From assembly GCA_964570325.1 (NCBI GenBank), contig CAZMXS010000012.1, forward strand, positions 19,706-83,705: a stretch of 64,000 nucleotides of DNA, read 5' to 3'. Below are positions 35,107 through 43,128 of the stretch, piece after piece. The DNA is from CAZMXS01 sp964570325. GTDB taxonomy: Bacteria > Verrucomicrobiota > Kiritimatiellia > CAIQIC01 > CAZMXS01. The stretch's first letter is position 1. Each line of letters opens with the position of its first letter. Below the pieces are notes generated by a model that saw nothing but the letters and a program-made list of their open reading frames with translations, was not told where the DNA came from and did not search any database. The translations under genes were made by a program, and so were the position numbers.

Positions 35107-36104
35107 AAGTGGCGATTATCGGTTCCGGTTTGCAGTGCCGGCGGCGGGCGCCGGTTGTGAAGGAATGGCCGGGCGCGGAACTGGCGGTCATCGCCAGCAA
35201 GCACCTCGACCGAGCGTCGAAGATGGCCCGGCAGATGGATTGCGCGGCTTCGGACGACTGGCGATCCGTCGTCGGCCGGCCGGAGGTGGATATTGTGCTG
35301 GTCTGCACGCCGCCGCATATCCATGCGGAAATCAGCATCGCCGCGCTGCGCGCCGGCAAGCACGTGCTGTGTGAGAAGCCGCTCTGCCGCACGGTTGCCG
35401 AGGCCGAGGAGATGCTCGGCGCGGCCGCGGAATCCGGTCGCGTGCTCAAGTGCGGCTTCAACCACCGGCACCACCCGGCGGTGTGGGAGGCCCGCAAGAT
35501 TGTGGAACAGGGTGGAATCGGCAAGCCGCTCTTTGCGCGCTGCCGGTATGGCATCTGTGGGCGGCCCGGTTATGAAAAGGAATGGCGCGCCGATCCGCAG
35601 CAGGCGGCGGGCGGCCAGTTCATTGAGCAGGGCACGCACGCCATGGACCTCTTCCGCTGGTTTCTCGGCGACGCCGCCGAGGCGGTTTGCATGACGTCGC
35701 GTCTCTTCTTTACCCAGCAGCCGCTGGACGAGGCCGGCATGGCGGTATTCCGGATGAAATCCGGCGCGACGGCCAGCCTGCACACCAGCATGACGCAGTG
35801 GAAAAACCTGTTCTCGTTTGAAGTCTTCGGAGCGGACGGCTACGCGCTGGCCGAAGGGCTCGGCGCGAGCTACGGCACCGAGAAACTGATCCACGGCCGC
35901 CGCGACTGGGACGGCCCCTTCAAGGACACGGTGACCGAGTTCCGCGGCGGCGATATCTCCTGGAAGGAAGAGTGGCGGGAGTTCATGCGCGCGATCGAGG
36001 AAAAGCGCGCGCCACTCGGCGACGGGCGCGATGGCCTGGCGGCGATGCGCATGGCGCTTGCCGCCTACGAATCGGAAAAGCAGCGGCGATTTGTCGAGTG
36101 TTGA
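35103..36104 (+). CDS. Gfo/Idh/MocA family oxidoreductase (second paralogue)
   Basis: 333 residues. N-terminal MKVAIIGSGLQCRRRAP, family signature HVLCEKPLCRT, GFNHRHHPAVWEARKIVEQG and GTHAMDLFRWFLGDA. It is paralogous to the enzyme at 22608. In this copy the third glycine of the dinucleotide loop GxGxxG is Cys12, so cofactor binding may differ or the substrate may be oxidised differently. The start overlaps the stop of the cysteine-less dehydrogenase by four bases, suggesting that the two act consecutively: keto or aldehyde intermediate, then reduction or oxidation. Confidence 0.9.
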   Translation: MKVAIIGSGLQCRRRAPVVKEWPGAELAVIASKHLDRASKMARQMDCAASDDWRSVVGRPEVDIVLVCTPPHIHAEISIAALRAGKHVLCEKPLCRTVAEAEEMLGAAAESGRVLKCGFNHRHHPAVWEARKIVEQGGIGKPLFARCRYGICGRPGYEKEWRADPQQAAGGQFIEQGTHAMDLFRWFLGDAAEAVCMTSRLFFTQQPLDEAGMAVFRMKSGATASLHTSMTQWKNLFSFEVFGADGYALAEGLGASYGTEKLIHGRRDWDGPFKDTVTEFRGGDISWKEEWREFMRAIEEKRAPLGDGRDGLAAMRMALAAYESEKQRRFVEC

Positions 36105-36232
36105 ATGCGGAATGGCGAAAGATGAATGGTGAATAGGAGCATGAGCCGGGCTGCGGTTTATTTGCGGAATAGGTCGGGTTCACTTTTTCCTGCGGCGTTT
36201 TCACGCTTCACGCTTTATCCTCCACCATTCGC

Positions 36233-37168
36233 ATGAAGGCCCTCATCACAGGCTCCGGCGGGTTTATCGGCGGACATTTGGTGGAGCATCTGCTGGCCGC
36301 CGGGTATGCCGTCCACGCCACGGACACCGTCGCGGCGGCTGGGTCGGCGCCGGTACAGGCCCCTTATGAGTTTGCGACGCTTGATATCCTGGACCGGCGG
36401 GCGGTGCGGCAGTGCTTGGAATATTGCCGGCCGGATGTGTTGTTCCACTTGGCTGCGCAAAGCTATCCGGGCGTGTCGTGGGAAAAGCCGGCGTTGACGT
36501 TCGAGGTCAATGTCAACGGCACGGTGAACCTGCTCGAAGGCGTGCGCGAGTTGGGGCTGAATACCGTGCTGGTCGTGGTGTGCTCCAGCGCTTTGTATGC
36601 GTCTGACTCGGCGGGCGCTCCGATTGCCGAGGACGCCCCGCAGTTGCCGTCCAATCCCTACGGGATCAGCAAGCTCGCGCAGGACCATGTGACGCGCCTG
36701 TACGCGGAGCGCTACGGGATGAAGGCCATGCGCATCCGCCCGTTTTTCCTGGTGGGCACCCGGAAAAAGGGCGATGTCAGCTCCGACTTTGCCCGGGGTA
36801 TTGTTGCGATTGAGCGCGGCCGCGCGGATTGTTTGAAGGTGGGCAACCTGGATGTCGTGCGGGATATGCTGGATGTGCGGGATGGTGTGGCGGCTTTCCG
36901 CCTGGTGGCGGAGCGCGGCCAGGCGGGCGCCGCCTATAACATCTGCACGGGTAGTGGCTGCCGGTTGCGCCAGGTGTTGGAGGTCTACACCCGGCTGGCG
37001 CTCAAGCCGGTGCGTGTCGAAGTAGATCCCGCGCGCATCCGGCCGCTCGACGAAATGGTCCGGATTGGCGATGCCACCCGGCTGAAAGCGCTCGGTTGGG
37101 CGCCGCGTTTCTCACTGGAGCAGAGTCTGCGGGACATCCTGGAATACTGGCGGGCCAACGAGCCCTGA
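36233..37168 (+). CDS. NAD-dependent sugar dehydratase/reductase, GDP-mannose-type extended SDR
   Basis: 311 residues. MKALITGSGGFIGGHLVEHLL, FHLAAQSYPGVSWEKP, VVCSSALYASDSAG and NPYGISKLAQDHV with YxxxK follow the layout of GDP-mannose 4,6-dehydratase and GDP-4-keto-6-deoxy-mannose reductase. The RxRPFFLVGTRKKGDVSSDFARGI segment fits that group. With the GDP-heptose synthesis genes beside it, a likely role is 4,6-dehydration or 4-keto reduction of GDP-heptose, but this is inferred from context. It is followed immediately by the guanylyltransferase gene. Confidence 0.88.
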   Translation: MKALITGSGGFIGGHLVEHLLAAGYAVHATDTVAAAGSAPVQAPYEFATLDILDRRAVRQCLEYCRPDVLFHLAAQSYPGVSWEKPALTFEVNVNGTVNLLEGVRELGLNTVLVVVCSSALYASDSAGAPIAEDAPQLPSNPYGISKLAQDHVTRLYAERYGMKAMRIRPFFLVGTRKKGDVSSDFARGIVAIERGRADCLKVGNLDVVRDMLDVRDGVAAFRLVAERGQAGAAYNICTGSGCRLRQVLEVYTRLALKPVRVEVDPARIRPLDEMVRIGDATRLKALGWAPRFSLEQSLRDILEYWRANEP

Positions 37169-37182
37169 TGCGGGGGAAAGCC

Positions 37183-37893
37183 ATGCCGGAAATGCAAGTG
37201 GTCATTTTAGCGGGCGGATTGGGCACGCGCCTGCGCGCGGTGGCGCCGGATACCCCCAAGGCGCTGGTGCCGGTCGCCGGCCGGCCGTTCATTGAGCAGC
37301 AGTTCGAATTGCTCAAGCGCAACGGTTTGCGCGACGTGCTCGTGTGCGTCGGCCATTTCGGCGAGAAAATCGTGCGGCATGTGGGCGACGGCGCTCGCTT
37401 CGGTGTGCGCGTGAGTTTTGCGTATGAAGACCCGGCCCGGTTGATGGGCACCGGCGGCGCGCTGGTAAATGCCCTGCCGCAGTTGCAGGCGGAATTCCTT
37501 ACTCTCTATGGCGATTCGTACCTGCCCACCGACTACCAGCGAATCGTGCGTATGTTCCGCGAAAGCGGCCGGCCCGCGCTGATGTCGGTATTCAAGAACG
37601 ATGGCCAGTGGGACAAAAGCAATGCGCGCGTCGAGGGTGGACAATTGGTGTTCTATTCCAAATCAGCCCAACCTGGCGAGGCCGACTACATTGATTACGG
37701 CCTGTCCGCGTTTTCGCGCACGGTGTTTGAAGGCTATCGCAACGCCCCGATGCCGCTGGATCTCGGATTGGTCCAGGAGCGGCTGGTCCGCGAGGGACAA
37801 ATGGCGGCCTGTATCGTCCACGAGCGTTTCTACGAAATCGGCAAACCGGAAGGCCTGGCGGAATTGGATCGCTTGCTGGCGCATAAGGGATAA
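37183..37893 (+). CDS. hddC: D-glycero-D-manno-heptose 1-phosphate guanylyltransferase (HddC-like)
   Basis: 236 residues. VVILAGGLGTRLRAVAPDTPKALVPVAGRPF is the sugar nucleotidyltransferase signature. MGTGGALVNALPQL and LYGDSYLPTDYQ supply the metal-binding Asp region, and FYEIGKPEGLAELDRLL the C-terminal signature. The family forms nucleotide sugars from NTP and sugar 1-phosphate; proximity to HddA and GmhB-type genes makes GDP-heptose the likely product. GGGGGAAAG precedes the ATG at 37183; an ATG at 37168 overlaps the previous stop (TGATG) but has no Shine-Dalgarno. Confidence 0.85.
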   Translation: MPEMQVVILAGGLGTRLRAVAPDTPKALVPVAGRPFIEQQFELLKRNGLRDVLVCVGHFGEKIVRHVGDGARFGVRVSFAYEDPARLMGTGGALVNALPQLQAEFLTLYGDSYLPTDYQRIVRMFRESGRPALMSVFKNDGQWDKSNARVEGGQLVFYSKSAQPGEADYIDYGLSAFSRTVFEGYRNAPMPLDLGLVQERLVREGQMAACIVHERFYEIGKPEGLAELDRLLAHKG

Positions 37894-38076
37894 TGCTCGG
37901 GGGTTCCGTCCGATGGGCATTATTCTCGCGACTCGCCGGGGACGCGGTGTTTTGCCGGTAAAGATCGCCGGCGTCACGGGTAGGGCGACGCGTCCGCGCG
38001 GAGCCGATTGGGAAGCAGAATCAGGGGGCTGCCGCCGACCAGTCCGGTCCGCCGCCAGCCGCAGGATAATCCTTTA

Positions 38077-38104
38077 TTGATCCGGATAATAATGCTCATA
38101 TTCT
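38077..38104 (+). promoter_or_regulatory. Possible sigma-70-type promoter before gmhB
   Basis: TTGATC and TATTCT are separated by 16 bases, 48 bases before the ATG at 38152. The match is moderate. The 258-base gap before gmhB makes a separate promoter plausible. Confidence 0.3.
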
Positions 38105-38151
38105 TGCCCGATCAGCGTGGCGCAGACGTGAAAAGTGGAGTTCATTAACCG

Positions 38152-38763
38152 ATGAAAAAAGCGGTTTTCGTGGATCGGGATGGCACGTTAAATGAAATGG
38201 TCTATGACGAGACTCACGGCTTGATGGATTCGCCGCGGCGCGTTCACCAGTTGCGCGTGATCAATGGGGCCGGAGCTTTCCTGCGTGGGCTGAAGGATGC
38301 GGGCTTTTTCGTCAGCATCGTGACCAACCAGCCGGGCGTGGCGAAGGGAACCATGACGCTGGCCGAGCTGGATGCGGTGAATAAGGATCTGGCCCGCCAA
38401 CTGGCAAACGAGGGCGCGGCATGGGATGAATTGCGGTTTTGTCCGCACCATCCCAAGCCGGGCCCGCTTGGGAATCCGGCGTTTATTAAGGATTGCGCGT
38501 GTCGCAAGCCAAAGCCGGGGATGCTATTGGAGTCCGCCAAGGCGAACGGGATTGCTTTGTGTGCGAGCTGGATGGTCGGGGATGGCCTAAACGATGTTCA
38601 GGCCGGCCGCGCCGCCGGTTGCCGGACCATCCTGGTGACCAGCCTGAAGATCGAACAGATTCAGCGGTTCCTGAATATCGAGGCGGGTGAACCGGACTTT
38701 ATTGTGAAAGATTTGGCGCAGGCGCTGGAGATCATCCGGCGTGGAGCGGCCGCCGACGGCTGA
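38152..38763 (+). CDS. gmhB: D,D-heptose 1,7-bisphosphate phosphatase (HAD IIIA)
   Basis: 203 residues. The HAD motifs are in place: VFVDRDGTLNEM (nucleophile Asp), VTNQPGVAKG, KPKPGMLLESA and MVGDGLNDVQAG. The zinc-binding loop of GmhB is visible as FCPHHPKPG...KDCACRKPKPG. The enzyme removes the C7 phosphate from heptose 1,7-bisphosphate, completing the classical heptose route before nucleotidylation. It is the last plus-strand gene of the glycan locus; its stop directly abuts the stop of the convergent GT4 gene. Confidence 0.93.
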   Translation: MKKAVFVDRDGTLNEMVYDETHGLMDSPRRVHQLRVINGAGAFLRGLKDAGFFVSIVTNQPGVAKGTMTLAELDAVNKDLARQLANEGAAWDELRFCPHHPKPGPLGNPAFIKDCACRKPKPGMLLESAKANGIALCASWMVGDGLNDVQAGRAAGCRTILVTSLKIEQIQRFLNIEAGEPDFIVKDLAQALEIIRRGAAADG

Positions 38764-39906
38764 CTATCGGCCGGCCTGCTGCAGCCCCGCGGCGAACAGG
38801 TCGAGGTAGATGCGCGCGGTCTTTTCCCAATCCCACGCGGCTCGCGAATAGGCGGCCACCTGTTCGCGTTCGCGCAGGAGCGCGATGCGGCCGGCGGCGG
38901 CTTCCTCCATGGCGCGGACCCACGCGTCCGCTTCGCGCGGCCGCACGAGGAACATGTCGCGATCCTTGCCGTAGCCCGCGAACGCCTCTTCGGAGATCAG
39001 GCAGGCCAGGCCGCAGGCCATCGCCTGCGGCACGACGGCCGGCCAGCCTTCCCCGAAGGATGGCAGGATCAGCAGGTCATGCGCGCCGTAGAGTTCGCGC
39101 AGCTCGGCGGGAGAGAGGTACCCGACGGTCATGACGTTGGGTCGGCCCCACGCCTTGACGTCAATCGAGCCGTGCCCGCGCAGGGTGAAATGAACCTGCG
39201 GCAGCCGCTCGGCCAACTCGCGCACAAGATGGATGCCTTTTTTGTCCTCATAGCGCCCGACAAACAGCGCCCGCAGCCCGGCGGCCGGGAGCTGCCATTT
39301 TTCCTGGAACCGGGTGCGCTCCTCCGCATCAACAAACCGGAAGTCCCGCTGGTTGATGCCGACCGGCGTCATGCGGATCCGGGCGGCATCCAGCCGCGCG
39401 TTTTCCATGAACCAATCGCGCACGCGTTCGCTGACGAAGGTAAGCGTCGCACCGCGCCGGGTGGCCCAACGTGCGTTCCAGCAGAGCACCCATTTTTGAA
39501 AGCGATTGAGCAGGGCGGATGAGAGCTTGATTACCGGGACGTGCTGCGTGACGACGACCGGCTTCCGCTGGCGCAGCGCGAGGTGCAGGGCGGCCACGGT
39601 CAGGCCCGGCGTGAGGCTGTGGGTGTTGACGACATCGTGCTCGCGGATCGTGCGCGAAATGGCCGGCAGCGCCAGCGGGTTGAACAGCGGGATGTCGATG
39701 CCCCATTTTTTCTGGAACGTGTTGCCGGCCGGAATCCGGATCGAGCGGGGCTGGGGCGCCGGCTGGGTGGGGGGGATGTCGGACGTGAGCCACGTGGTCT
39801 CGTGACCCGCCTCCTCCCAGCAGCGCCGGAGTTCAAGGGCCGCAAACTCGATGCCCCCGGATTCCGGGCGCGGCGGCTGGTAATTGGTTGCCAGCAGGAT
39901 CTTCAT
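38764..39906 (-). CDS. GT4 family glycosyltransferase
   Basis: 380 residues, GT-B fold. MKILLATNYQPPRPESGGIEFAALELRRCWEEAGHETTWL is the N-terminal acceptor-binding half. ALFVGRYEDKKGIHLVRELAERLP, YGAHDLLILPSFGEGWPAVVPQAMACGLACLIS and the E(x7)E region mark the GT4 C-terminal donor half. Transfers a sugar from a nucleotide donor to a glycan or lipid. The ATG at 39906 is the start that matches the family; the frame is open upstream. It converges on gmhB with no gap. It likely builds the glycan whose precursors the locus provides. Confidence 0.92.
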   Translation of the reverse strand: MKILLATNYQPPRPESGGIEFAALELRRCWEEAGHETTWLTSDIPPTQPAPQPRSIRIPAGNTFQKKWGIDIPLFNPLALPAISRTIREHDVVNTHSLTPGLTVAALHLALRQRKPVVVTQHVPVIKLSSALLNRFQKWVLCWNARWATRRGATLTFVSERVRDWFMENARLDAARIRMTPVGINQRDFRFVDAEERTRFQEKWQLPAAGLRALFVGRYEDKKGIHLVRELAERLPQVHFTLRGHGSIDVKAWGRPNVMTVGYLSPAELRELYGAHDLLILPSFGEGWPAVVPQAMACGLACLISEEAFAGYGKDRDMFLVRPREADAWVRAMEEAAAGRIALLREREQVAAYSRAAWDWEKTARIYLDLFAAGLQQAGR

Positions 39907-40126
39907 TCGTTGTCGCAGGAAATTAAAGAGATTGGACGGTGGGTGCAATGTGTTTGTTGCCGACAGCGTCGTCGCCTTCGCGCGCCATATCTTCCCCCGG
40001 GGCGATGTTCCTAGGGGGGAGCAGGCTTCCTTTTTCAGACCGCACAGCGCCAGCCAGCGGTGCACATGGCGCTGAGATGTCCGCTCACGCTCGTGGGTAT
40101 GGGACGTGGCAGTTCGGGTGAAGCCG

Positions 40127-41080
40127 CTATGGTTTCACCGGCTCATCCGGATTGGGCTCCATGTTGTTGTGGATGATCTCAGTGGAGGCGGGATAGCGCA
40201 CGTCGTCCAAGGTTAACGCCTTGATTTGGCCGATCACATGGCCGGGGATAACGCCGGCCGCATAGGCCACATAGTACCAGGGGAATGCCAGAAATTGGCC
40301 GAAATTTCCGCCCACATAAGTCCCGAATGCGGGATATAACTGCCGGTAGCCGGCTTTCTGGTACTCGAGGCTGCCATTCGTGCGCAGATAACCGAGCGCG
40401 TCGGATGTGGCTTGCGCCTCCACGTAGAGCGAGAAGAAGGGGATGGCATACGCAAAGGCGTAAGAGCCTTTCCATTTGCGCGGAGCAAAGTCCTTGGCAT
40501 GGCCGCCTTCGTGCAGCAAGACGGCGGGGAGATCGGAGTAGATGTAAATCGAATTGCTGTACGGATTGTAGGCGTCGCCGCCGAAGAAGCGGCCGGGCAG
40601 GATCGTGTAATAGACCAGACTCAATACGCCGAGCGTATATCGCCAACCCGCGCCGACGGCCTTGTTGCGGACGAGCCGCCGCCATTCGTTGGCGACGCTG
40701 TAGGTGTTCAAGTACACCTTCACGTTTTGGAGATCGTTGGCCTCCAAATATTCCCGGAGCGCCTGTTCGGTTTCCGGCGAGATATAGTGGCGGTCCATCT
40801 TCCAATTCAACAACACGAGCTTGGTCAGCAGGCTGCCGGGCCAGATCCAGTCGGACGCATCGAGGAACGCATAGGGCCGGCCGCGCACAATCTGCGGCTC
40901 GCCCGGGGGCAGTTTGTAGGTGTTGGGCGTCTCGATATTCTTGCCGTATTTGTAGGGCAGCGAGGCGCAGCCGGCGCCCAGCATCAGTGCGCTGCCCAGC
41001 CAGACCATACCCATCAACCGTTGCCACCCTGCGCGCTCGCGCAGGGTGCCGCTTGTCATTTCTTTGCTTGCATTACTCAT
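40127..41080 (-). CDS. Putative lipoprotein with HExxH motif, ketosynthase operon
   Basis: 317 residues. Signal MVWLGSALMLGAGC gives a lipobox, with Cys followed by ASLPYKYG. At about residue 188, VLLHEGGHAKDFAPRKWKG contains HExxH, so it may be a zinc metallopeptidase, although no clear third ligand stands out. Several aromatic-rich segments (WYYVAYAAGVIPG, PFFSLYVEAQATSDALGYL) suggest membrane association. The gene is last in the operon that starts at 50324. The ATG at 41080 is chosen over a GTG at 41098. Function unknown; an envelope maturation or transport role is likely. Confidence 0.75.
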   Translation of the reverse strand: MSNASKEMTSGTLRERAGWQRLMGMVWLGSALMLGAGCASLPYKYGKNIETPNTYKLPPGEPQIVRGRPYAFLDASDWIWPGSLLTKLVLLNWKMDRHYISPETEQALREYLEANDLQNVKVYLNTYSVANEWRRLVRNKAVGAGWRYTLGVLSLVYYTILPGRFFGGDAYNPYSNSIYIYSDLPAVLLHEGGHAKDFAPRKWKGSYAFAYAIPFFSLYVEAQATSDALGYLRTNGSLEYQKAGYRQLYPAFGTYVGGNFGQFLAFPWYYVAYAAGVIPGHVIGQIKALTLDDVRYPASTEIIHNNMEPNPDEPVKP

Positions 41081-41098
41081 GCGCCGTCCCTGCCTCAC

Positions 41099-42040
41099 TC
41101 AATCGTCATGCTGTTGATATTGCGGTTGCTTGGACTCGCCCAGCATCCAGGCCAGCGCGCAACCGACCGAATAATTGTTTCGAGTCGTTGCCAGCGGACT
41201 GTCCTCGATTGCCGCGCCGGCAATCGTGGTCCAACTCGAATATACCCCAAAGAACAGCCGTTCCGAAAGATCGCGTCCGATGAAAATCGAGAGGGTTGTG
41301 CCGTAGTATCCGCCGCGGCTGGCATAAGCTGGGCGGTCGGGGCGGGCATATTCCTCGTCCACATCGTAGAAGTAGCGGTTATAGCGCTGGTCCGTGAAAT
41401 CCACGCCGGCACGCATTCCCGCCGTCCATTTATCGTGTCCGAATAACATGCGGTTGATGTAGTTCAGGCTGAGACTGCTGTGCCAGCCTTGGTAGCCCAA
41501 TTGGGCGCTATCGTCCCAGCCGGCGGACGCGACGCCCCGGACCGCGAGTTGGGAGAATACTTTCTGCACGGCGGCGCGCGGGGTAAAATAGACTTTCAGC
41601 GCCGGGCCCAGTTCCAGGATGGGATCGCGGCTGGGCATGCCTTCGCGCGCGCCGTCATTGCGAACCGGCGGATTGCCGAAGGCCGAGAGGGACACTTCCC
41701 ATTGCTCGCGCCGCAGAAACCGGCTGCGCAGTCCTTCGCGATCCGATTTGAAAAATTGGCCCCGATAGATGAAATACGGCAACGGCAAAATCCACCAGCG
41801 GTACTGGTCCGAGCCGCGGTAGTAGGGCAGTCGGCCGGCGACATTGAAAAGCCCGAACTCCCAGAGCGCCTTGGGCTGGTTGGCGCGGCCTTCACTCTCC
41901 TGCGCGTTGCCCTGCAGCGGCGCTAAAAGACACCCCAGCGCCAAGAGCAGGCCGATTCCGATCGGTTGCGGCAACAAGCGGCATCCGCCGCCAGTCGGCC
42001 GGCGTTGCGGATTGTCATTCGTGGCCTTCCTCGTCCGCAT
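41099..42040 (-). CDS. OmpV/MipA-like outer-membrane protein
   Basis: 313 residues. Signal sequence around IGIGLLLALGCLLAPLQGNAQ, then an Arg/Tyr/Trp-rich beta-strand pattern: WEFGLFNVAGRLPYYRGSDQYRWWILPLPYFIYRG, LSLNYINRMLFGHDKWTAGMRAGVDFTDQRYNRYFYDV. It ends NYSVGCALAWMLGES. This layout is that of the OmpV/MipA beta-barrel family, although the C-terminal aromatic residue is missing. It may provide the outer-membrane exit for the operon's product. It starts 27 bases after the radical SAM gene and ends one base before the lipoprotein's GTG. Confidence 0.75.
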   Translation of the reverse strand: MRTRKATNDNPQRRPTGGGCRLLPQPIGIGLLLALGCLLAPLQGNAQESEGRANQPKALWEFGLFNVAGRLPYYRGSDQYRWWILPLPYFIYRGQFFKSDREGLRSRFLRREQWEVSLSAFGNPPVRNDGAREGMPSRDPILELGPALKVYFTPRAAVQKVFSQLAVRGVASAGWDDSAQLGYQGWHSSLSLNYINRMLFGHDKWTAGMRAGVDFTDQRYNRYFYDVDEEYARPDRPAYASRGGYYGTTLSIFIGRDLSERLFFGVYSSWTTIAGAAIEDSPLATTRNNYSVGCALAWMLGESKQPQYQQHDD

Positions 42041-42066
42041 GGTGGTGTTCGCGCTTTCCTGGCCGG

Positions 42067-43128
42067 CTACGCCGGCCGGCCGCGTCCGATCCAGCAGGTC
42101 GGATCGGCGGCCAGGAAGTCGCCGCAATAATGATAAGCAAAGCCACGGCAGCCGTAGCATTCATCGTGATAGCCGCAGCTCCGGCAGGGCTCTTTGATCA
42201 GTCGGTCCACCTGCCGTAGCGCGCGAATCACGGGCGAGAAGGCGATGATCTCCGCCAGTGTCTGGTGGCGGATGTTGCCGACGCTGATGTCCACGCCGGT
42301 GCAGGGGTGCACAAATCCGTTTGAGGTGACCAGCAGATTGTAAAAATGGCGCTGGCATGAAAGCCCCGCGATCGGCGGGTGCGGGTTCCATGTGAAGCCG
42401 TACTCCCGCTGGTCAATTGCCAGCAAACGGTTGAATATCTGCCGCAATTGCGGGCGCGTGACGTTCAGGCGGCGCTGTTTGGCGCGTCCCTGAAAGGTGA
42501 TTACCTCGAAGTACGGACGCATCCCCCGGTCGCGGGCATAGCGCCACATGGACTCGAGTTCTCCGTAGTTCTGCTTGCAGATGATGGTTTCCAGCCCGAG
42601 CGCCAGCTCCGGATTGCGCGTATAGCCCGCGGCGATCAGCGCCGCGATGCCGCGATGGATGCGCCGGAATGTGCCGCGCGCGCCCGCCAGCCGGTCCTGC
42701 ACCGCCGGCCGCAGACTGTTGAACTTGACCACGACCGAAATCCGCCGGCGGGCCAGGAAGCGGGCGACGGCCGGTGTGATTAGCGTGCCGTTGGTGAACA
42801 GATTCTGCTGGACCGGCCGGCGGCTGATGTAATCCAGTAATTCCCGGATGCGCGGGTACAACAGCGGTTCGCCCCCCCCGATGACGGTGACGACTCGCGC
42901 GCCGAGGCGGATGGCCTGGTCCACCACGCCGCGCAGCTCGGTCAGCGAAAGCTCATTTTCCCGTTTCCGGCCCGAGTTCGCGTAGCAATAGATACAACGC
43001 AGATTGCAGGCGCGGCTGGTTTCCAGGTCGAGTGTCAGCAGGCGGTTATGGCGCACGGCGTCGCGGATTTCCGCGCGGGTGAAGTGCAGTCCGTAAATTT
43101 TTTCCGGCGATTTAAGTTGATTGGCCAT
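42067..43128 (-). CDS. Radical SAM/SPASM domain protein
   Basis: 353 residues. The CxxxCxxC cluster-binding motif is CNLRCIYC (C41, C45, C48), the barrel follows with VIGGGEPLLYPRIRELLDY. The C-terminal SPASM region has CQRHF...HPCTGVD and CRSCGYHDECYGCRG, with enough cysteines for auxiliary [4Fe-4S] clusters. SPASM enzymes modify peptides, proteins or small molecules. No precursor-peptide gene is seen, and the neighbours are ketosynthases, so the substrate may be lipid-like. The ATG at 43128 overlaps the preceding radical SAM gene by 17 bases; a TTG at 43152 is an alternative. Confidence 0.9.
   Translation of the reverse strand: MANQLKSPEKIYGLHFTRAEIRDAVRHNRLLTLDLETSRACNLRCIYCYANSGRKRENELSLTELRGVVDQAIRLGARVVTVIGGGEPLLYPRIRELLDYISRRPVQQNLFTNGTLITPAVARFLARRRISVVVKFNSLRPAVQDRLAGARGTFRRIHRGIAALIAAGYTRNPELALGLETIICKQNYGELESMWRYARDRGMRPYFEVITFQGRAKQRRLNVTRPQLRQIFNRLLAIDQREYGFTWNPHPPIAGLSCQRHFYNLLVTSNGFVHPCTGVDISVGNIRHQTLAEIIAFSPVIRALRQVDRLIKEPCRSCGYHDECYGCRGFAYHYCGDFLAADPTCWIGRGRPA

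Noticed and set aside
36105..36232. Possible small gene before the third SDR
   Set aside because: Only short frames without a Shine-Dalgarno or recognisable product; the region looks like leader DNA.
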